64,000 nt of DNA from Hyphomicrobiales bacterium. GTDB lineage: Bacteria > Pseudomonadota > Alphaproteobacteria > Rhizobiales > Beijerinckiaceae. Positions 1 to 9,915 of this stretch are shown here, one piece after another (position 1 is the first letter of the stretch; the number at the start of each line of letters is the position of its first letter). Below the pieces are notes generated by a model. The model was not told the origin of the DNA. It ran no database searches and was given only the letters and a program-made list of their open reading frames with translations. The DNA lies in assembly GCA_930633495.1 (NCBI GenBank), contig CAKNFJ010000001.1, positions 3,433,001 to 3,497,000 of the forward strand. Direction: 5' to 3'. Position numbers and translations under genes: made by a program.

Positions 1-693
1 CGTCACCAACTGATCGAGGCGATGACCAGCCTGAAGCTCTACGACATGCGCGCCAGCTTCGACGAGATTGCCGGGAAAGGCCTGACGCCGCGAAGAGATC
101 TATCACCTGCTGGCGAGCCTGATCCGCGCGGAGCTGACCCATCGCCAGCCGCGTTCAATCAACTATCGCATTAGCGGCGCCAGATTCCCGGTGCTGAAGG
201 ACCTCGATGCCTTCATCTTCGACGACACGCCGGTGGACGAGGGGCACATCCGCGAGCTCGCTGCCGGCGAGTTCATCGACGCCAGGCGCAATCTCATCCT
301 GATCGGCGGCACCGGAACGGGAAAGACCCATCTCGCCATTGCGATCTCCGCCGCTTCTTTAACCTGGCCGACCTGGTCAATCAGCTTGAACAGGAGAAGG
401 CCGCCGGCAAGAGCGGGCGCATCGTCGAAGCCCTGCTGCGCCAGGATCTCGTCGTCATCGATGAGCTCGGCTATCTGCCTTTCAGCCAGACCGGCGCACT
501 GTTGCTCTTCCACCTGGTCAGCAAGCTCTACGAGAATACATCGATCATCATCACCACCAATCTCGCCTTTGCCAATTGGCCCCAGATCTTCGCCGACGCC
601 AAGATGGCGACTGCGATGTTGGATCGGCTCACGCATCACTGCGATATCGTTGAGACCGGCAACGAGAGCTGGCGTTTCAAGAACCGAGCCTGA
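1..693 (+). pseudogene. istB: IstB-like ATP-binding protein of an IS21-type element, frameshifted and 5'-truncated
   Basis: IstB is the AAA+ helper of IS21-family transposition. The reading frame starts outside the window and continues in frame 1 to about base 90 (EAMTSLKLYDMRASFDEIAG), moves to frame 2 up to about base 352 with the Walker A motif GGTGTGKTH, then returns to frame 1 from about base 349 ([12 protein letters not shown]) through [14 protein letters not shown] and [12 protein letters not shown] to a TGA at 691-693. At the second junction roughly ten codons normally found between the Walker A region and the RRFFN segment are missing, so it is a deletion and not only a sequencing error. 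No istA transposase is visible because the window begins here. The element is most likely dead. Confidence 0.85.
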
Positions 694-1734
694 TCGCGGC
701 ATCCATCATTCCATTCTGGACGCCGAAATCGCCCTGACCCAGCAACCCAAACCAGCTCAGCCGGGGCGATCCCGGCACGCTGACGCATGCTTCAGGGAGG
801 TTAGCCTTCAACGCGGCCAATTGGCGGTGCTTTAGTACGATTTGATGCTCAGATTCGGCAAGATTCTATAGATTCGCTACGGTGATATCGGATAATGGTC
901 GCGCTATTTCTGAAAGGGAATGTGCAGAGATATTTTTAAAATTGCGGCTTTGTCGTCAGATTTCCTTGTGGTCTGATTTAATTCTAGTAAATTTTTTTCG
1001 GAATAAGATCTGTATTGAATTGAGTTTTAGTTATTTAAATTGTATATGAGGTTTTTGCTCGTAGGATTTTGTAAATAATTGGTCGACACCCTGCTTCCAA
1101 CAGGGGGGCGACCATGAAATTGATTCGACAATAGCGGCATGCCAACCAACGGCGGTAGTGTCTCGCCGCGACCATCATCCTAGACCAAGTCCTGTTGATC
1201 CGAGCCGATGAGTCCATCCGCGCACGCCGATGAACATGATGCGCCAGCTGAGCGTTGAATCTGTTCCCGGCATATTAGCAGTGTGCGAAGATATAGGCGC
1301 AGGATTCGACGGCGCCGTTCGGGAGCCAACTGCGAGGCAGTCTCTTGCGGGCGGTGATCAAGCAGCGTGCTTGCGCGGCGCGATCGCGGCGAACTGCGGA
1401 TTCATTGCCTGCACATTACCTATCGGTAGGGCAAGGGGCGTGCCTTGGTCCTGCTCATGGGTTTGAAAAAAGTAGATTGAGGCACGTTCGGCATGTTGGA
1501 TCAGTATCCCGTTGTTTTGAAAGGCTTAACCCGATCTCTTTCTCCGGGATCTGGCATTAGATTTCAATTGCTTTCGGGCGTTCTGTGCCCCCGTCCCAAA
1601 AAAGCCTTAAGTAGACTTTTATGATCAGGCAATCCGCTTATGGATTTGGAAAAAGACGAGTGCGATTGCTCACGAAACTTGATGGGTTAATCGGGCGCGG
1701 CGCTTGACGAGGCCACTCGATCAGGGAGAACTAA
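694..1734. other. Intergenic region without a convincing gene
   Basis: The first about 140 bases after istB probably contain the degenerate right end of the insertion element. Bases about 840-1080 are clearly AT-rich compared with the flanking sequence. Short open frames at 1230-1560 show no family features and overlap one another. The last 130 bases should hold the promoter of the large secreted-protein gene, but no clear -35/-10 pair could be assigned. Confidence 0.5.
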
Positions 1735-4700
1735 ATGGCTATCAGCGACGGCTCCACCAACGCTACGGTTGGAACAGCACAGCTTCCTCATCTGCTCGAC
1801 AGCTACGGGGCCAACCGCCCTACGTGGCAGGTTGCGGGGGTTGATTATCATGTAGGCGTTCCCGACGGCCTTGCGCTGAAGGACCCGGCCACGATTTCGA
1901 TGGCGGGCGTGACGGTGAACAAATCGACCCATGTGGTCACGGTGACGGGCAGCAACGTTACGCTCGACGGCTATGACTTCTCGCTTGCGGGGGGCTGGGC
2001 CGTGGTCATCAGCGGCAGCAATACGACGGTCACGAATTCGAACTTCCTGGTGGGGTCGAACGGCAACCCGCCCATCCTGGGGACGAGCTCGTCCTCGAAC
2101 ATCACGGTGACGAACAGCACGATCGACGGCAACAACTCCGCCGCGGTCGGCGGGCTGATCGAGATGCGCGGCTCGGGCACGCTGACGGTTGATCATTCCT
2201 GGCTGAAGAATGCCGGGGGCGACATGATCCAGATGCACACCTCGGGCCAGGCGGCCTCGGCGGTGATCCAGTACAACCTGATCCAGAACGCTGGCATGGC
2301 GCCGGGCGCGCATGGCGACTACACCGAGTTCATCGACGGTCCGTACACCGCGACGATCATGTACAATACGACGACGCAGAAGGGCGGCGCCACGCAGGGC
2401 TTCATGGTCGAGCCCGACATGGGCTCCAATGCCGGCGTGATTACGTCCGGCGAAATCGGCAACAACACCATGACCGGGAGCGTGAACGCCTTCACCGCGA
2501 TCACTGTGGCCGACATCGTCAACAGCTTCACGGTTCACGACAACTACTTCGACCCCTCCCAGACCTCCAGCGGCCTTGCCTTCGGCGGCGTTCGCGGGGG
2601 ACCAAACGACAGCACCTCGAAGTCCGTCTATATTCACAATGTGGATATGGTGTCCGGCTCGGTCTGGCAGGACTCGAACGCTCCCACCACCCCCACCACT
2701 CCGAGCGTCCCTTCCAACCCGACCAGCGCCCCTGTGATCTCCTCTTGGTCGCCGGATACCGGCGTGACCGGCGACGGCGTCACCAACGTCAGCAAGTTGA
2801 CGTTGAAGGGCACCGCGGCAGCCAACAGCACCGTGAAGCTGTATGACGGCTCGACCCAGATCGGCAGCACGACGGCCGATTCATCTGGTGCCTGGAGCTA
2901 TACGACGGCGGCGTTAAGCGACGCCAAGCATGTGCTGACGGCAACTGCGACGGCGAGCAGCACCGGCAAGGCCAGTGCGGCCTCCGCCGCAGTCAATGTG
3001 ACCGTGGACACGGTTACGCCAAATGCTCCGGCTTTGACGACCAATTCCATCGTCAACACCAACAAGGTTCTGCTGTCGGGAACCGCCGAGGCGAACAGCA
3101 CCATCACCATCTATGACGGGACGAAGGCGATCGGCACCGCCACGGCGAATGCGTCCGGAAGCTGGAGCGTGACGACATCCGTTCTGTCGACCGGGACCCA
3201 CAGCCTGTCAGTCACCGCGACGGATACCGCAGGCAACGTCAGCGCCAAGTCGAAGGCCTTCGATGCGGTCATCAGTGCGACGTCGACGCCGACGACAACG
3301 CCGACGATCTCCTCCTTCTCTCAGGATAGCGGCGTGGTTGGTGACAAGATCACCAACGACAACACGCTGACCCTGACCGGGACTGCGACCGCAAACAGCA
3401 CCGTCAAGGTGTTCGACGGTGCCACCCAGGTCGGGACCGCGACGGCGAACAGCAGCGGTCAGTGGACGCTGACGACGTCGACGTTGGCGGATGGCGGTCA
3501 CAACCTGACGGCGACGGCAACGAACGCTTCCGGGCAGACTAGTGCTACCTCGACGGCGCTGTCCCTCACGATCGATACGAAAGCGCCTGTTGTCCCGACC
3601 GTGGAGGTCTATTCGCAGGCCAGCGCCGCGATCGCAAGCACGGCCACCCTCGACAAGTTCATCCTGAGGGGGACCGCCGAGGCCGCCAGCACCGTGAAAG
3701 TGTTCGACGGCGCCAAGCAGATTGGGACGGTGACGGCGAACAGCAGCGGCGGTTGGAGTTTCGACCCCGGCGAACTCAGCAAGGGTTCTCACAGCTTCTC
3801 CGCGGTTGCGACGGACGTCGCCGGCAACGCCAGCACGGCGTCGGCGGCCAAGAGCGTGAACGTGTCGGGGGCGGGGGGGGCGGCACCTGCGATCGCTTCC
3901 TTCTCCAACGATAGCGGCGTCGTTGGCGACAAGATCACCAACGACAACACGCTGACCCTGACCGGGACGGCGGTGGCCAACGGCACCGTGAAGGTGTTCG
4001 ACGGTTCCACGCAGGTCGGGACTGCGACGGCGAACAGCAGCGGCCAGTGGACGCTGACGACGTCGACGCTGAAAGACGGTGGCCACAGCCTGACGGCGAC
4101 CGTGACCAACGCTTCCGGCCTGACCAGTGCTGCCTCGACGGCGCTTGCCCTCACCATCGACACGAAGGCGCCGAGCGCTCCGACACTGAAGGTCTATTCG
4201 CAATCCGGCGCCTCCGTCGGAAGCACGACCAGCCTCGACGACTTCACTCTGAAGGGGACGGCCGAGGCCAACAGCACGGTGAAAGTGTTCGACGGTGCCA
4301 AGCAGATCGGGACGGCGACGGCGAACGGCAGCGGTGCCTGGAGCGTCGACGTCAGCGATCTCAAGGCTGGCGCCCACAGCTTCACCGCAATCGCGACCGA
4401 CGTTGCGGGTAATGGCGGCACGGCTTCCACCGCGGCGAGCGTGACCGTTAAGGCGGCGCCGGCGGCGATTGCGTTCACCAGCCTATCCGAGGCGTGGGAC
4501 TACACCACGATCAAGGGCACTGCAGATCCCAATAGCCAGATCAAGCTGTATGACGGCAAGACGGCGATCGGGCAGGTGACCGCGAGCTCGGACGGTACTT
4601 GGACTTTCCAGACCAAGGGCTTGTCCGACACGATCCACACCTTCACGGCTAAGGGGGTCGACGGCGCCGGAAACGTTCTCGTCACCAGCTCGGGCCAGGC

Positions 4701-5013
4701 GATCCTTGGCTCCAGCAAGGGCAACGCCTTGACAGGCACTTCGGGTGACGATTATTTCTTCGGTAACGGTCATCCCGACACCTTTGTGTTCGCCCCTAAT
4801 TTTGGCAACGACGTCATCAAGGACTTCGCTGCGACGGGGTGGAAGCATGATACGATCAAGTTCAGTTCGAGTGTGTTCGATAGCTTCGCCAGCGTGCTCT
4901 CTCACGCGTCGCAGGTCGGTCAGGACGTAGTCATCGCGTCCGGACAAGACACGCTGACGCTGAAGAACGTCAAGCTGTCGTCGCTTAACTCGCACGACTT
5001 CCAGTTCGCGTAG
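1735..5013 (+). CDS. Secreted beta-helix / Ig-repeat protein with RTX-like C-terminus, likely type I secretion substrate
   Basis: The 1092-aa product starts at an ATG preceded by a GGGAG ribosome-binding site. Residues about 1-310 are rich in short parallel beta-helix strands of the pectate-lyase type (repeated N-x-T/S turns). Seven bacterial Ig-like domains of 85-100 residues follow (about 330-980), each with the signature G-T-A-x-A-N-S-T-V-K-x-x-D-G and ending in an A-T-D/N-A-G-N or similar strand. The last about 100 residues contain LTGTSGDDYFFG and DTFVFAPNFGNDVI, a degenerate RTX calcium-binding turn, before a short C-terminal tail. There is no Sec signal peptide, as expected for type I export. 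The transporter and adaptor genes follow directly, so the three probably form one export unit. A surface adhesin or polysaccharide-acting role is inferred; no catalytic residues were identified. Confidence 0.8.
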   Translation: MAISDGSTNATVGTAQLPHLLDSYGANRPTWQVAGVDYHVGVPDGLALKDPATISMAGVTVNKSTHVVTVTGSNVTLDGYDFSLAGGWAVVISGSNTTVTNSNFLVGSNGNPPILGTSSSSNITVTNSTIDGNNSAAVGGLIEMRGSGTLTVDHSWLKNAGGDMIQMHTSGQAASAVIQYNLIQNAGMAPGAHGDYTEFIDGPYTATIMYNTTTQKGGATQGFMVEPDMGSNAGVITSGEIGNNTMTGSVNAFTAITVADIVNSFTVHDNYFDPSQTSSGLAFGGVRGGPNDSTSKSVYIHNVDMVSGSVWQDSNAPTTPTTPSVPSNPTSAPVISSWSPDTGVTGDGVTNVSKLTLKGTAAANSTVKLYDGSTQIGSTTADSSGAWSYTTAALSDAKHVLTATATASSTGKASAASAAVNVTVDTVTPNAPALTTNSIVNTNKVLLSGTAEANSTITIYDGTKAIGTATANASGSWSVTTSVLSTGTHSLSVTATDTAGNVSAKSKAFDAVISATSTPTTTPTISSFSQDSGVVGDKITNDNTLTLTGTATANSTVKVFDGATQVGTATANSSGQWTLTTSTLADGGHNLTATATNASGQTSATSTALSLTIDTKAPVVPTVEVYSQASAAIASTATLDKFILRGTAEAASTVKVFDGAKQIGTVTANSSGGWSFDPGELSKGSHSFSAVATDVAGNASTASAAKSVNVSGAGGAAPAIASFSNDSGVVGDKITNDNTLTLTGTAVANGTVKVFDGSTQVGTATANSSGQWTLTTSTLKDGGHSLTATVTNASGLTSAASTALALTIDTKAPSAPTLKVYSQSGASVGSTTSLDDFTLKGTAEANSTVKVFDGAKQIGTATANGSGAWSVDVSDLKAGAHSFTAIATDVAGNGGTASTAASVTVKAAPAAIAFTSLSEAWDYTTIKGTADPNSQIKLYDGKTAIGQVTASSDGTWTFQTKGLSDTIHTFTAKGVDGAGNVLVTSSGQAILGSSKGNALTGTSGDDYFFGNGHPDTFVFAPNFGNDVIKDFAATGWKHDTIKFSSSVFDSFASVLSHASQVGQDVVIASGQDTLTLKNVKLSSLNSHDFQFA

Positions 5014-5098
5014 GTCAGCTAGCTGACAGAACGGAGTCATCGGTCAAACAGCCTTGGGGGACTCGCCTCGCCGAAGGCTCGGTCAGAGGCAGGAAAAC

Positions 5099-7069
5099 AT
5101 GGCTGATTTCGAACGGCGGAGAGAAATCCCCGAGTTCGGACGGCGGAGGGCGGTCCCTCCGCCGGACCATCTTGGAAAGAATGGGACCTCACGCCTGGCG
5201 GCTTTCGGTGCTTTTGCACAGCGCGGGCGTTCAGGTGTCACCAAGCTGATCTTCTCGGCCGCACAGCCGGTGGAGGCTGTGCGGCGGGGATTGGTTTCCG
5301 AGCGCATTCAACCGGTCAAACAGCCGGCAAATGATTACGACGAGCCGCGTTCCGAGGTTGCGGCTTTTCTGAAGTCGTGCAGGCGGATTTTCTGGGGCCT
5401 CGCGGCGTTCAGCGGCCTCAGCAATCTGCTGATGCTGACCGGCTCCTTCTTCATGCTGCAGGTCTATGATCGGGTCTTGCCGAGCCGGAGCGTGCCGACC
5501 TTGCTGGCGCTCCTGGCGCTGGCGATCCTGCTCTATCTGTTTCAGGGCGGTCTCGATCTTGTCCGCAGCCGCATCAGCGTTCGTGTCGGCCGCTATTTCG
5601 ATGAGCAACTGGGCGCGCGTGTCTTCGACGCCGTCGTTCGCATGCCGTTGAAAACCCGCGGCGATGGCGACGGAATGCAGCCCTTGCGCGACCTCGATCA
5701 GGTCCGCAGCTTTCTCGCTGGCGGTGGGCCGACGGCGCTGTTCGATCTGCCCTGGATGCCTATCTATCTCGGAGTCTGCTTCCTGTTCCATTTTTGGATC
5801 GGCGTCACGGCGTTGGTCGGCGCGGCCGTGCTGGTCGCGGTGACCCTTTTGACCGAGCTTCGAACGAAGGGGCCGGCAAAGGCGTTTTCTCAGCTCAGCG
5901 CCCAGCGTGCGGCATTGGCCGGGGAAAGCAGGCGGAATGCCGAAGTCCTGCAAGCGATGGGTATGCGACGGCAGGCCATCGAGCGCTGGCAGGAGATCAA
6001 CGGCAAATACCTCGCCGCTCATGAGCGCGCGAGCGACGTCGCCAGCGGCCTCGGCGGCATCTCGAAAGTGTTTCGGATGATCCTGCAATCCGGCGTTCTC
6101 GCCGTCGGCGCCTATCTGGTGATCAATCAGGAGACGACCGCGGGTATCATCATTGCGGGATCGATCCTGACGGCTCGGGCGCTTGCACCGGTCGAGGTCG
6201 CCATCGCGAATTGGAAGGGCTTCGTGGCTGCGCGCCAGTCGGGGCAGCGGCTCGATCAGCTGCTGTCGCTCCTGCCTAAGGAGGCTGAGCCTCTGGCACT
6301 GCGGCCGCCGACCGGGGCGCTTGTGGTCGAGGATCTCTATGTTGCCGCGCCGGGCTCCGAGCGGTCGATCCTGGCCGATGTTTCATTCAAGGCGAGCAGT
6401 GGTCAGGGGATCGGGATCATCGGCCCGAGCGGAGCGGGCAAATCCACGCTGGCGCGGGCGCTGGTGGGAGTGTGGCCGCGCGTTCGCGGCAGGATCAAGC
6501 TCGACAACGCGGCTTTGGATCAATGGTCGGCCGAGGCGCTCGGCAAGTATATCGGCTACCTCCCGCAGGATGTGGAGCTGTTCGACGGCAGCATCGCGGT
6601 CAATATCGCCCGCTTTGATCCCGAGGCCACGCCGGCCTCGGTTCTGGAAGCGACGCGCATTGCCGGCGTGCATGAGATGATCCTGTCACTTCCCGAGGGT
6701 TACGGCACGAAGATCGGGGAAGGCGGCGTTACGTTGTCCGTGGGTCAACGGCAGAGGATCGGCCTGGCACGCGCCTTGTACGGCAATCCGTTCCTGGTGG
6801 TGCTCGACGAGCCCTCGTCGAATCTCGATAGCGAGGGCGAGGAAGCGCTGACGCAGGCGATCCTCAGCGTTCGCCAGCGAGGTGGCGTCGTCATCGTCGT
6901 CGCTCATCGCCCGAAGGCCCTAGAGGGGGTCGACCATGTGATGGTCATCGGCGAAGGGCGCCTGCAGTCCTACGGGCCGAAGCAGGAGATCCTGAGGAAG
7001 GTGCTGCATATGCCCACCCCGCTGAATGTCGTGGCTGGCCAGGGAGGCGGACGATGGACCGCCCGGTGA
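5099..7069 (+). CDS. Type I secretion ABC transporter (PrtD-type permease/ATPase)
   Basis: Inner-membrane exporter subunit that energises one-step secretion. From the chosen start it has 656 residues. An N-terminal extension of about 100 residues is charged and has no C39 domain. A six-helix membrane domain follows (from FWGLAAFSGLSNLLML onward), then an ATPase with Walker A GPSGAGKST, signature LSVGQRQR and Walker B LVVLDEP followed by a switch His in VVAHRP. An in-frame TTG at 5054 would add 15 residues; the ATG at 5099 is preferred because AGGCAGG precedes it. The 3' end overlaps the next gene by 16 bases. The substrate is most likely the upstream Ig-repeat protein. Typical PrtD proteins have about 550-600 residues, so the N-terminal extension is longer than usual. 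Confidence 0.9.
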   Translation: MADFERRREIPEFGRRRAVPPPDHLGKNGTSRLAAFGAFAQRGRSGVTKLIFSAAQPVEAVRRGLVSERIQPVKQPANDYDEPRSEVAAFLKSCRRIFWGLAAFSGLSNLLMLTGSFFMLQVYDRVLPSRSVPTLLALLALAILLYLFQGGLDLVRSRISVRVGRYFDEQLGARVFDAVVRMPLKTRGDGDGMQPLRDLDQVRSFLAGGGPTALFDLPWMPIYLGVCFLFHFWIGVTALVGAAVLVAVTLLTELRTKGPAKAFSQLSAQRAALAGESRRNAEVLQAMGMRRQAIERWQEINGKYLAAHERASDVASGLGGISKVFRMILQSGVLAVGAYLVINQETTAGIIIAGSILTARALAPVEVAIANWKGFVAARQSGQRLDQLLSLLPKEAEPLALRPPTGALVVEDLYVAAPGSERSILADVSFKASSGQGIGIIGPSGAGKSTLARALVGVWPRVRGRIKLDNAALDQWSAEALGKYIGYLPQDVELFDGSIAVNIARFDPEATPASVLEATRIAGVHEMILSLPEGYGTKIGEGGVTLSVGQRQRIGLARALYGNPFLVVLDEPSSNLDSEGEEALTQAILSVRQRGGVVIVVAHRPKALEGVDHVMVIGEGRLQSYGPKQEILRKVLHMPTPLNVVAGQGGGRWTAR

Positions 7070-8367
7070 GCTCGGCTCTGCATTCGATCCAGCGCTACAT
7101 GATCGTCGGCCTGGCGATGTTCGTCGCCGTGACGTTCGGGATCGGCGGCTGGGCTGCAACGACGCAACTCGCAGGCGCGATCATCGGCCAGGGCGTCGTC
7201 GTGGTTGATTCAAGCGTCAAGAAGGTGCAGCACGCCACCGGTGGTATCGTGGGCGAATTGCGCGTCCGTGAAGGCGACCGGGTCAATGCCGGCGATATTC
7301 TGATCCGCCTCGACGAAACGCAGACGCTGGCCAACGCCACCATCGTGACGAAGGGCATGGATGAACTGCTCGCGCGTCAGGCTCGCCTCGAGACTGAACG
7401 CGACGGCGTCGACGAGGTCGTGTTTCCGAAGGCACTGCTGGACCGCGTCCAGGCCCCGGGTTCGGAGGCGGGGCGGGCCATTACGGCGGAGCGCACGCTG
7501 TTCGATCTACGAAGCCGGGCCAGGAGCGGTCTGAAGGCGCAGCTCAAGGAGCGCAGCGCGCAATTTCAGGACGAGACCAAAGGTTACACTGGGCAGGCAG
7601 AAGCCAAGCAGAAGGAAGTCGACCTGATCCAGAAGGAGCTCAGTGGCGTCCGCGCGCTCTGGCAGAAGAATCTGATCCCGGTCACCAGGCTGAACGCGCT
7701 GGAGCGCGAGGTCGCTCGGCTCGAAGGCGAGCGCAGTCAGCTGACGGGATCGATTGCGCAGACGCGTGGCAAGATCGCCGAAATCGCGCTGCAGATCATC
7801 CAGATCGATCAGGATCTCCGGACCGAGGTCGGCAAGGATCTGATCGAGACCCGCTCCAAGCTTTCCGAACTGGCAGAGCGGAAGACCGCGGCTGTCGATC
7901 AGCTCAACCGGATCGACATCCGGGCGCCTCAGTCCGGCCGCGTCCACCAGCTCTCGGTTCACACCGTCGGTGGCGTGATTGCGCCTGGCGAGCAGATCAT
8001 GACCATCGTTCCCGATTCCGATGCCTTGGTCGTCGAGGTCAAGGTTGCGCCGCGTGACATCGATCATGTCCATCTCGGTCAGGCCGCGACGATGCGCTTC
8101 GCCGCTTTCAACCAGAAATCCACCCCGGAGATCGATGGCGAGATCAGCATGGTGTCAGCGGACCTGACGCAGGACCAGCGCTCCGGCACCAGCTATTACA
8201 CGGCGCGCGTGGCGCTCAAGCAGGAAGAAGTCGCCCGTCTCGGGCAGGCCAAGCTGGTACCGGGCATGCCGGTGGACGTCTTCATCAAGACACCGGGGCG
8301 GACAGCACTGTCCTATCTGACCAAACCCCTGTGGGACCAGGCTGAGCGCGCGATGAAGGAGCGCTGA
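7054..8367 (+). CDS. HlyD-family membrane fusion protein of type I secretion system 1
   Basis: Periplasmic adaptor that links the ABC exporter to an outer-membrane channel. The 437-aa protein has one N-terminal membrane helix (IVGLAMFVAVTFGIGGWAAT), a biotinyl-lipoyl-like half motif (GGIVGELRVREGDRVNAGD), a long coiled-coil hairpin at residues about 95-280, the second half motif near IRAPQSGRVHQLSVHTVGG and a beta-barrel tail. An ATG with GGAGG seven bases upstream overlaps the end of the transporter gene, so the two are translationally coupled. No TolC-like partner gene is in the window, so the outer channel must be encoded elsewhere. Confidence 0.92.
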   Translation: MDRPVSSALHSIQRYMIVGLAMFVAVTFGIGGWAATTQLAGAIIGQGVVVVDSSVKKVQHATGGIVGELRVREGDRVNAGDILIRLDETQTLANATIVTKGMDELLARQARLETERDGVDEVVFPKALLDRVQAPGSEAGRAITAERTLFDLRSRARSGLKAQLKERSAQFQDETKGYTGQAEAKQKEVDLIQKELSGVRALWQKNLIPVTRLNALEREVARLEGERSQLTGSIAQTRGKIAEIALQIIQIDQDLRTEVGKDLIETRSKLSELAERKTAAVDQLNRIDIRAPQSGRVHQLSVHTVGGVIAPGEQIMTIVPDSDALVVEVKVAPRDIDHVHLGQAATMRFAAFNQKSTPEIDGEISMVSADLTQDQRSGTSYYTARVALKQEEVARLGQAKLVPGMPVDVFIKTPGRTALSYLTKPLWDQAERAMKER

Positions 8368-8539
8368 GGCGTGCGCTCGCCGGCGCTGACAACCGGCTCG
8401 GCGGGCCAGCCTTTCCGGGTGTCGCGCAGGCGCGTTGGTTCCGTTACTGATTTCGCTCTGCACGGCATTACTGGCCGGCTTTCGAGCCGTTGCTCGAGGC
8501 TGCCCGGATCCGTTGCTCCAGCTTGGCAGGACGCAAGCA

Positions 8540-9085
8540 ATGCCGCCTTCCCCTGATCCGCGCCCGTCCTTCGAGGATGCCGATACCTGGCTGCGGAGCG
8601 TCCGGCGTTTCCTCAGCATCCTTGCCGAGCGCAAGAAGGGGCAGTTCAACCGGAGGGTCTCCGTCGGCGATCTTCTGACGGAGCGTGACGACAATGCCGC
8701 TGCCTATGGCTTCGGCAAAGGCACGACGATGTACGACAATGCCCTGGTGCTCGGGGATGTCAAAGTCGGGTGCAACACCTGGATCGGGCCTGGCTGCATC
8801 CTTGACGGCTCCGGTGGGGGCTTGCGGATCGGGGACTGGTGCTCGATTTCCGCCGGCGTCCAGATCTACACTCACCACACGGTCAATCGCTCGATTTCGC
8901 TCGGGCAACTGCCCGTCGATTATGCGCCGACCAGGATCGGCGACGGCGTGTATATCGGGCCGAACACGGTCGTCCAGATGGGGGTGACGATCGGGGACAA
9001 GGCCATTATCGGCGCTAATTCCCTGGTCAACCGCGATATCCCTTCCGGCGCAAAAGCTTACGGTTCACCGGCGCGGATACGATAA
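8540..9085 (+). CDS. Left-handed beta-helix (hexapeptide-repeat) acyltransferase
   Basis: A 181-aa protein with a hexapeptide-repeat core: stretches such as VKVGCNTWIGPGCIL, LRIGDWCSISAGV, RIGDGVYIGPNTV and VTIGDKAIIGANSLV, ending in the typical IPSGAKAYGSPAR tail. The His pair in IYTHHTVN is placed like the acetyl-CoA-dependent catalytic His of LbetaH O-acetyltransferases. The ATG at 8540 has AGGA eight bases upstream and is preferred over a TTG at 8435. The family transfers acetyl or other acyl groups to sugars or antibiotics; here a surface sugar or glycan substrate is likely from the neighbours, but the exact acceptor is unknown. It lies 172 bases after the HlyD gene on the same strand. 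Confidence 0.75.
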   Translation: MPPSPDPRPSFEDADTWLRSVRRFLSILAERKKGQFNRRVSVGDLLTERDDNAAAYGFGKGTTMYDNALVLGDVKVGCNTWIGPGCILDGSGGGLRIGDWCSISAGVQIYTHHTVNRSISLGQLPVDYAPTRIGDGVYIGPNTVVQMGVTIGDKAIIGANSLVNRDIPSGAKAYGSPARIR

Positions 9086-9147
9086 GACCGATCACTCGCA
9101 GGATGGGACGCTCCGCCATCGGGAGCTTTCGGGCATTTGTCGGCGAA

Positions 9148-9915
9148 TTACTCCGAGCCGGTTGACAGAAAGCGGCGCTGGTCGCCTTCCAGTACGAGAG
9201 CGGTCAGCTTCGACGTGGCGTAGGCGCCGGTATCGATATTGATGCGATTGAAGTGCTGCTCCGGCTCCGGCGCTGGTGTGTGGCCGTGCACTATCACTTT
9301 TCCGAACGCGCCTGGATATCCGAGAAACTCATCGCGGATCCAAAGCAGATCCTGCGTGCACTGCTCGTCCAACGGGATGCCCGGTTTCACGCCGGCATGG
9401 CAGAAAAAGTAGTCCCCTACCGAGACGCTGGCCCGAGTCTCCTTCAGGAACTCGACGTGGCTGTCGGGGAGCGCGCGCCGGAGAGCGTTACGGGCGGCCT
9501 TGTAGCCGATGCCGCGCATGGGCTCGGCAACCGGGACGCCGTAGGAATGCAGCGTCTCGAGGCCGCCGAATTTGCGCCAGCTGTCGAGGACGCTTTCATC
9601 TTCGAGGAAGCGGAGCAGGATTTCCTCATGATTGCCGCGCAGTGCGAGAAAAGGTACCGGAAAAGCTCCACGGGCCAACTCCTCGATTACGGCCGCTGAC
9701 TGCGGGCCGCGGTCGATATAGTCGCCGAGGAAGACGGCGCTGATCCGATTTGCTCCTGCGTTCCCGAGATCCTCCGAGATCTTGCTGGCCAATTGCCGGA
9801 GCAGGTCGAGGCGCCCGTGGATATCGCCGATGGCGTAGAGGCGCATGCCTTCGGGAAGACTGGGTACGGAAGCCCGTTTTGACTTCTGCAAGCGATTGAG
9901 CGCCGAGCCGATCAT
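9148..9915 (-). CDS. PPP-family serine/threonine protein phosphatase (metallophosphoesterase)
   Basis: A 255-aa cytosolic phosphoesterase. The three metal-binding signatures are clear: GDIHG near residue 31, GDYIDRGP near residue 65 and RGNHE near residue 95, followed by the His of FCHAGV and the HGHTP motif near the C-terminus. This is the bacterial PrpA/ApaH-like branch of the PPP superfamily, which removes phosphate from proteins or splits dinucleotide polyphosphates. It is convergent with the acyltransferase gene and shares no operon with its neighbours, so its target cannot be inferred. Confidence 0.88.
   Translation of the reverse strand: MIGSALNRLQKSKRASVPSLPEGMRLYAIGDIHGRLDLLRQLASKISEDLGNAGANRISAVFLGDYIDRGPQSAAVIEELARGAFPVPFLALRGNHEEILLRFLEDESVLDSWRKFGGLETLHSYGVPVAEPMRGIGYKAARNALRRALPDSHVEFLKETRASVSVGDYFFCHAGVKPGIPLDEQCTQDLLWIRDEFLGYPGAFGKVIVHGHTPAPEPEQHFNRINIDTGAYATSKLTALVLEGDQRRFLSTGSE

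Noticed and set aside
3325..4490. Periodic repeats that could look like a CRISPR or satellite array
   Set aside because: The period is about 290/585 bp, in frame, and codes for Ig-like domains; no short repeats with unique spacers.
5014..5027. 14-bp palindrome GTCAGCTAGCTGAC after the secreted-protein stop codon
   Set aside because: Too short a stem once a loop is allowed and no T-run, so neither a terminator nor an operator can be claimed.
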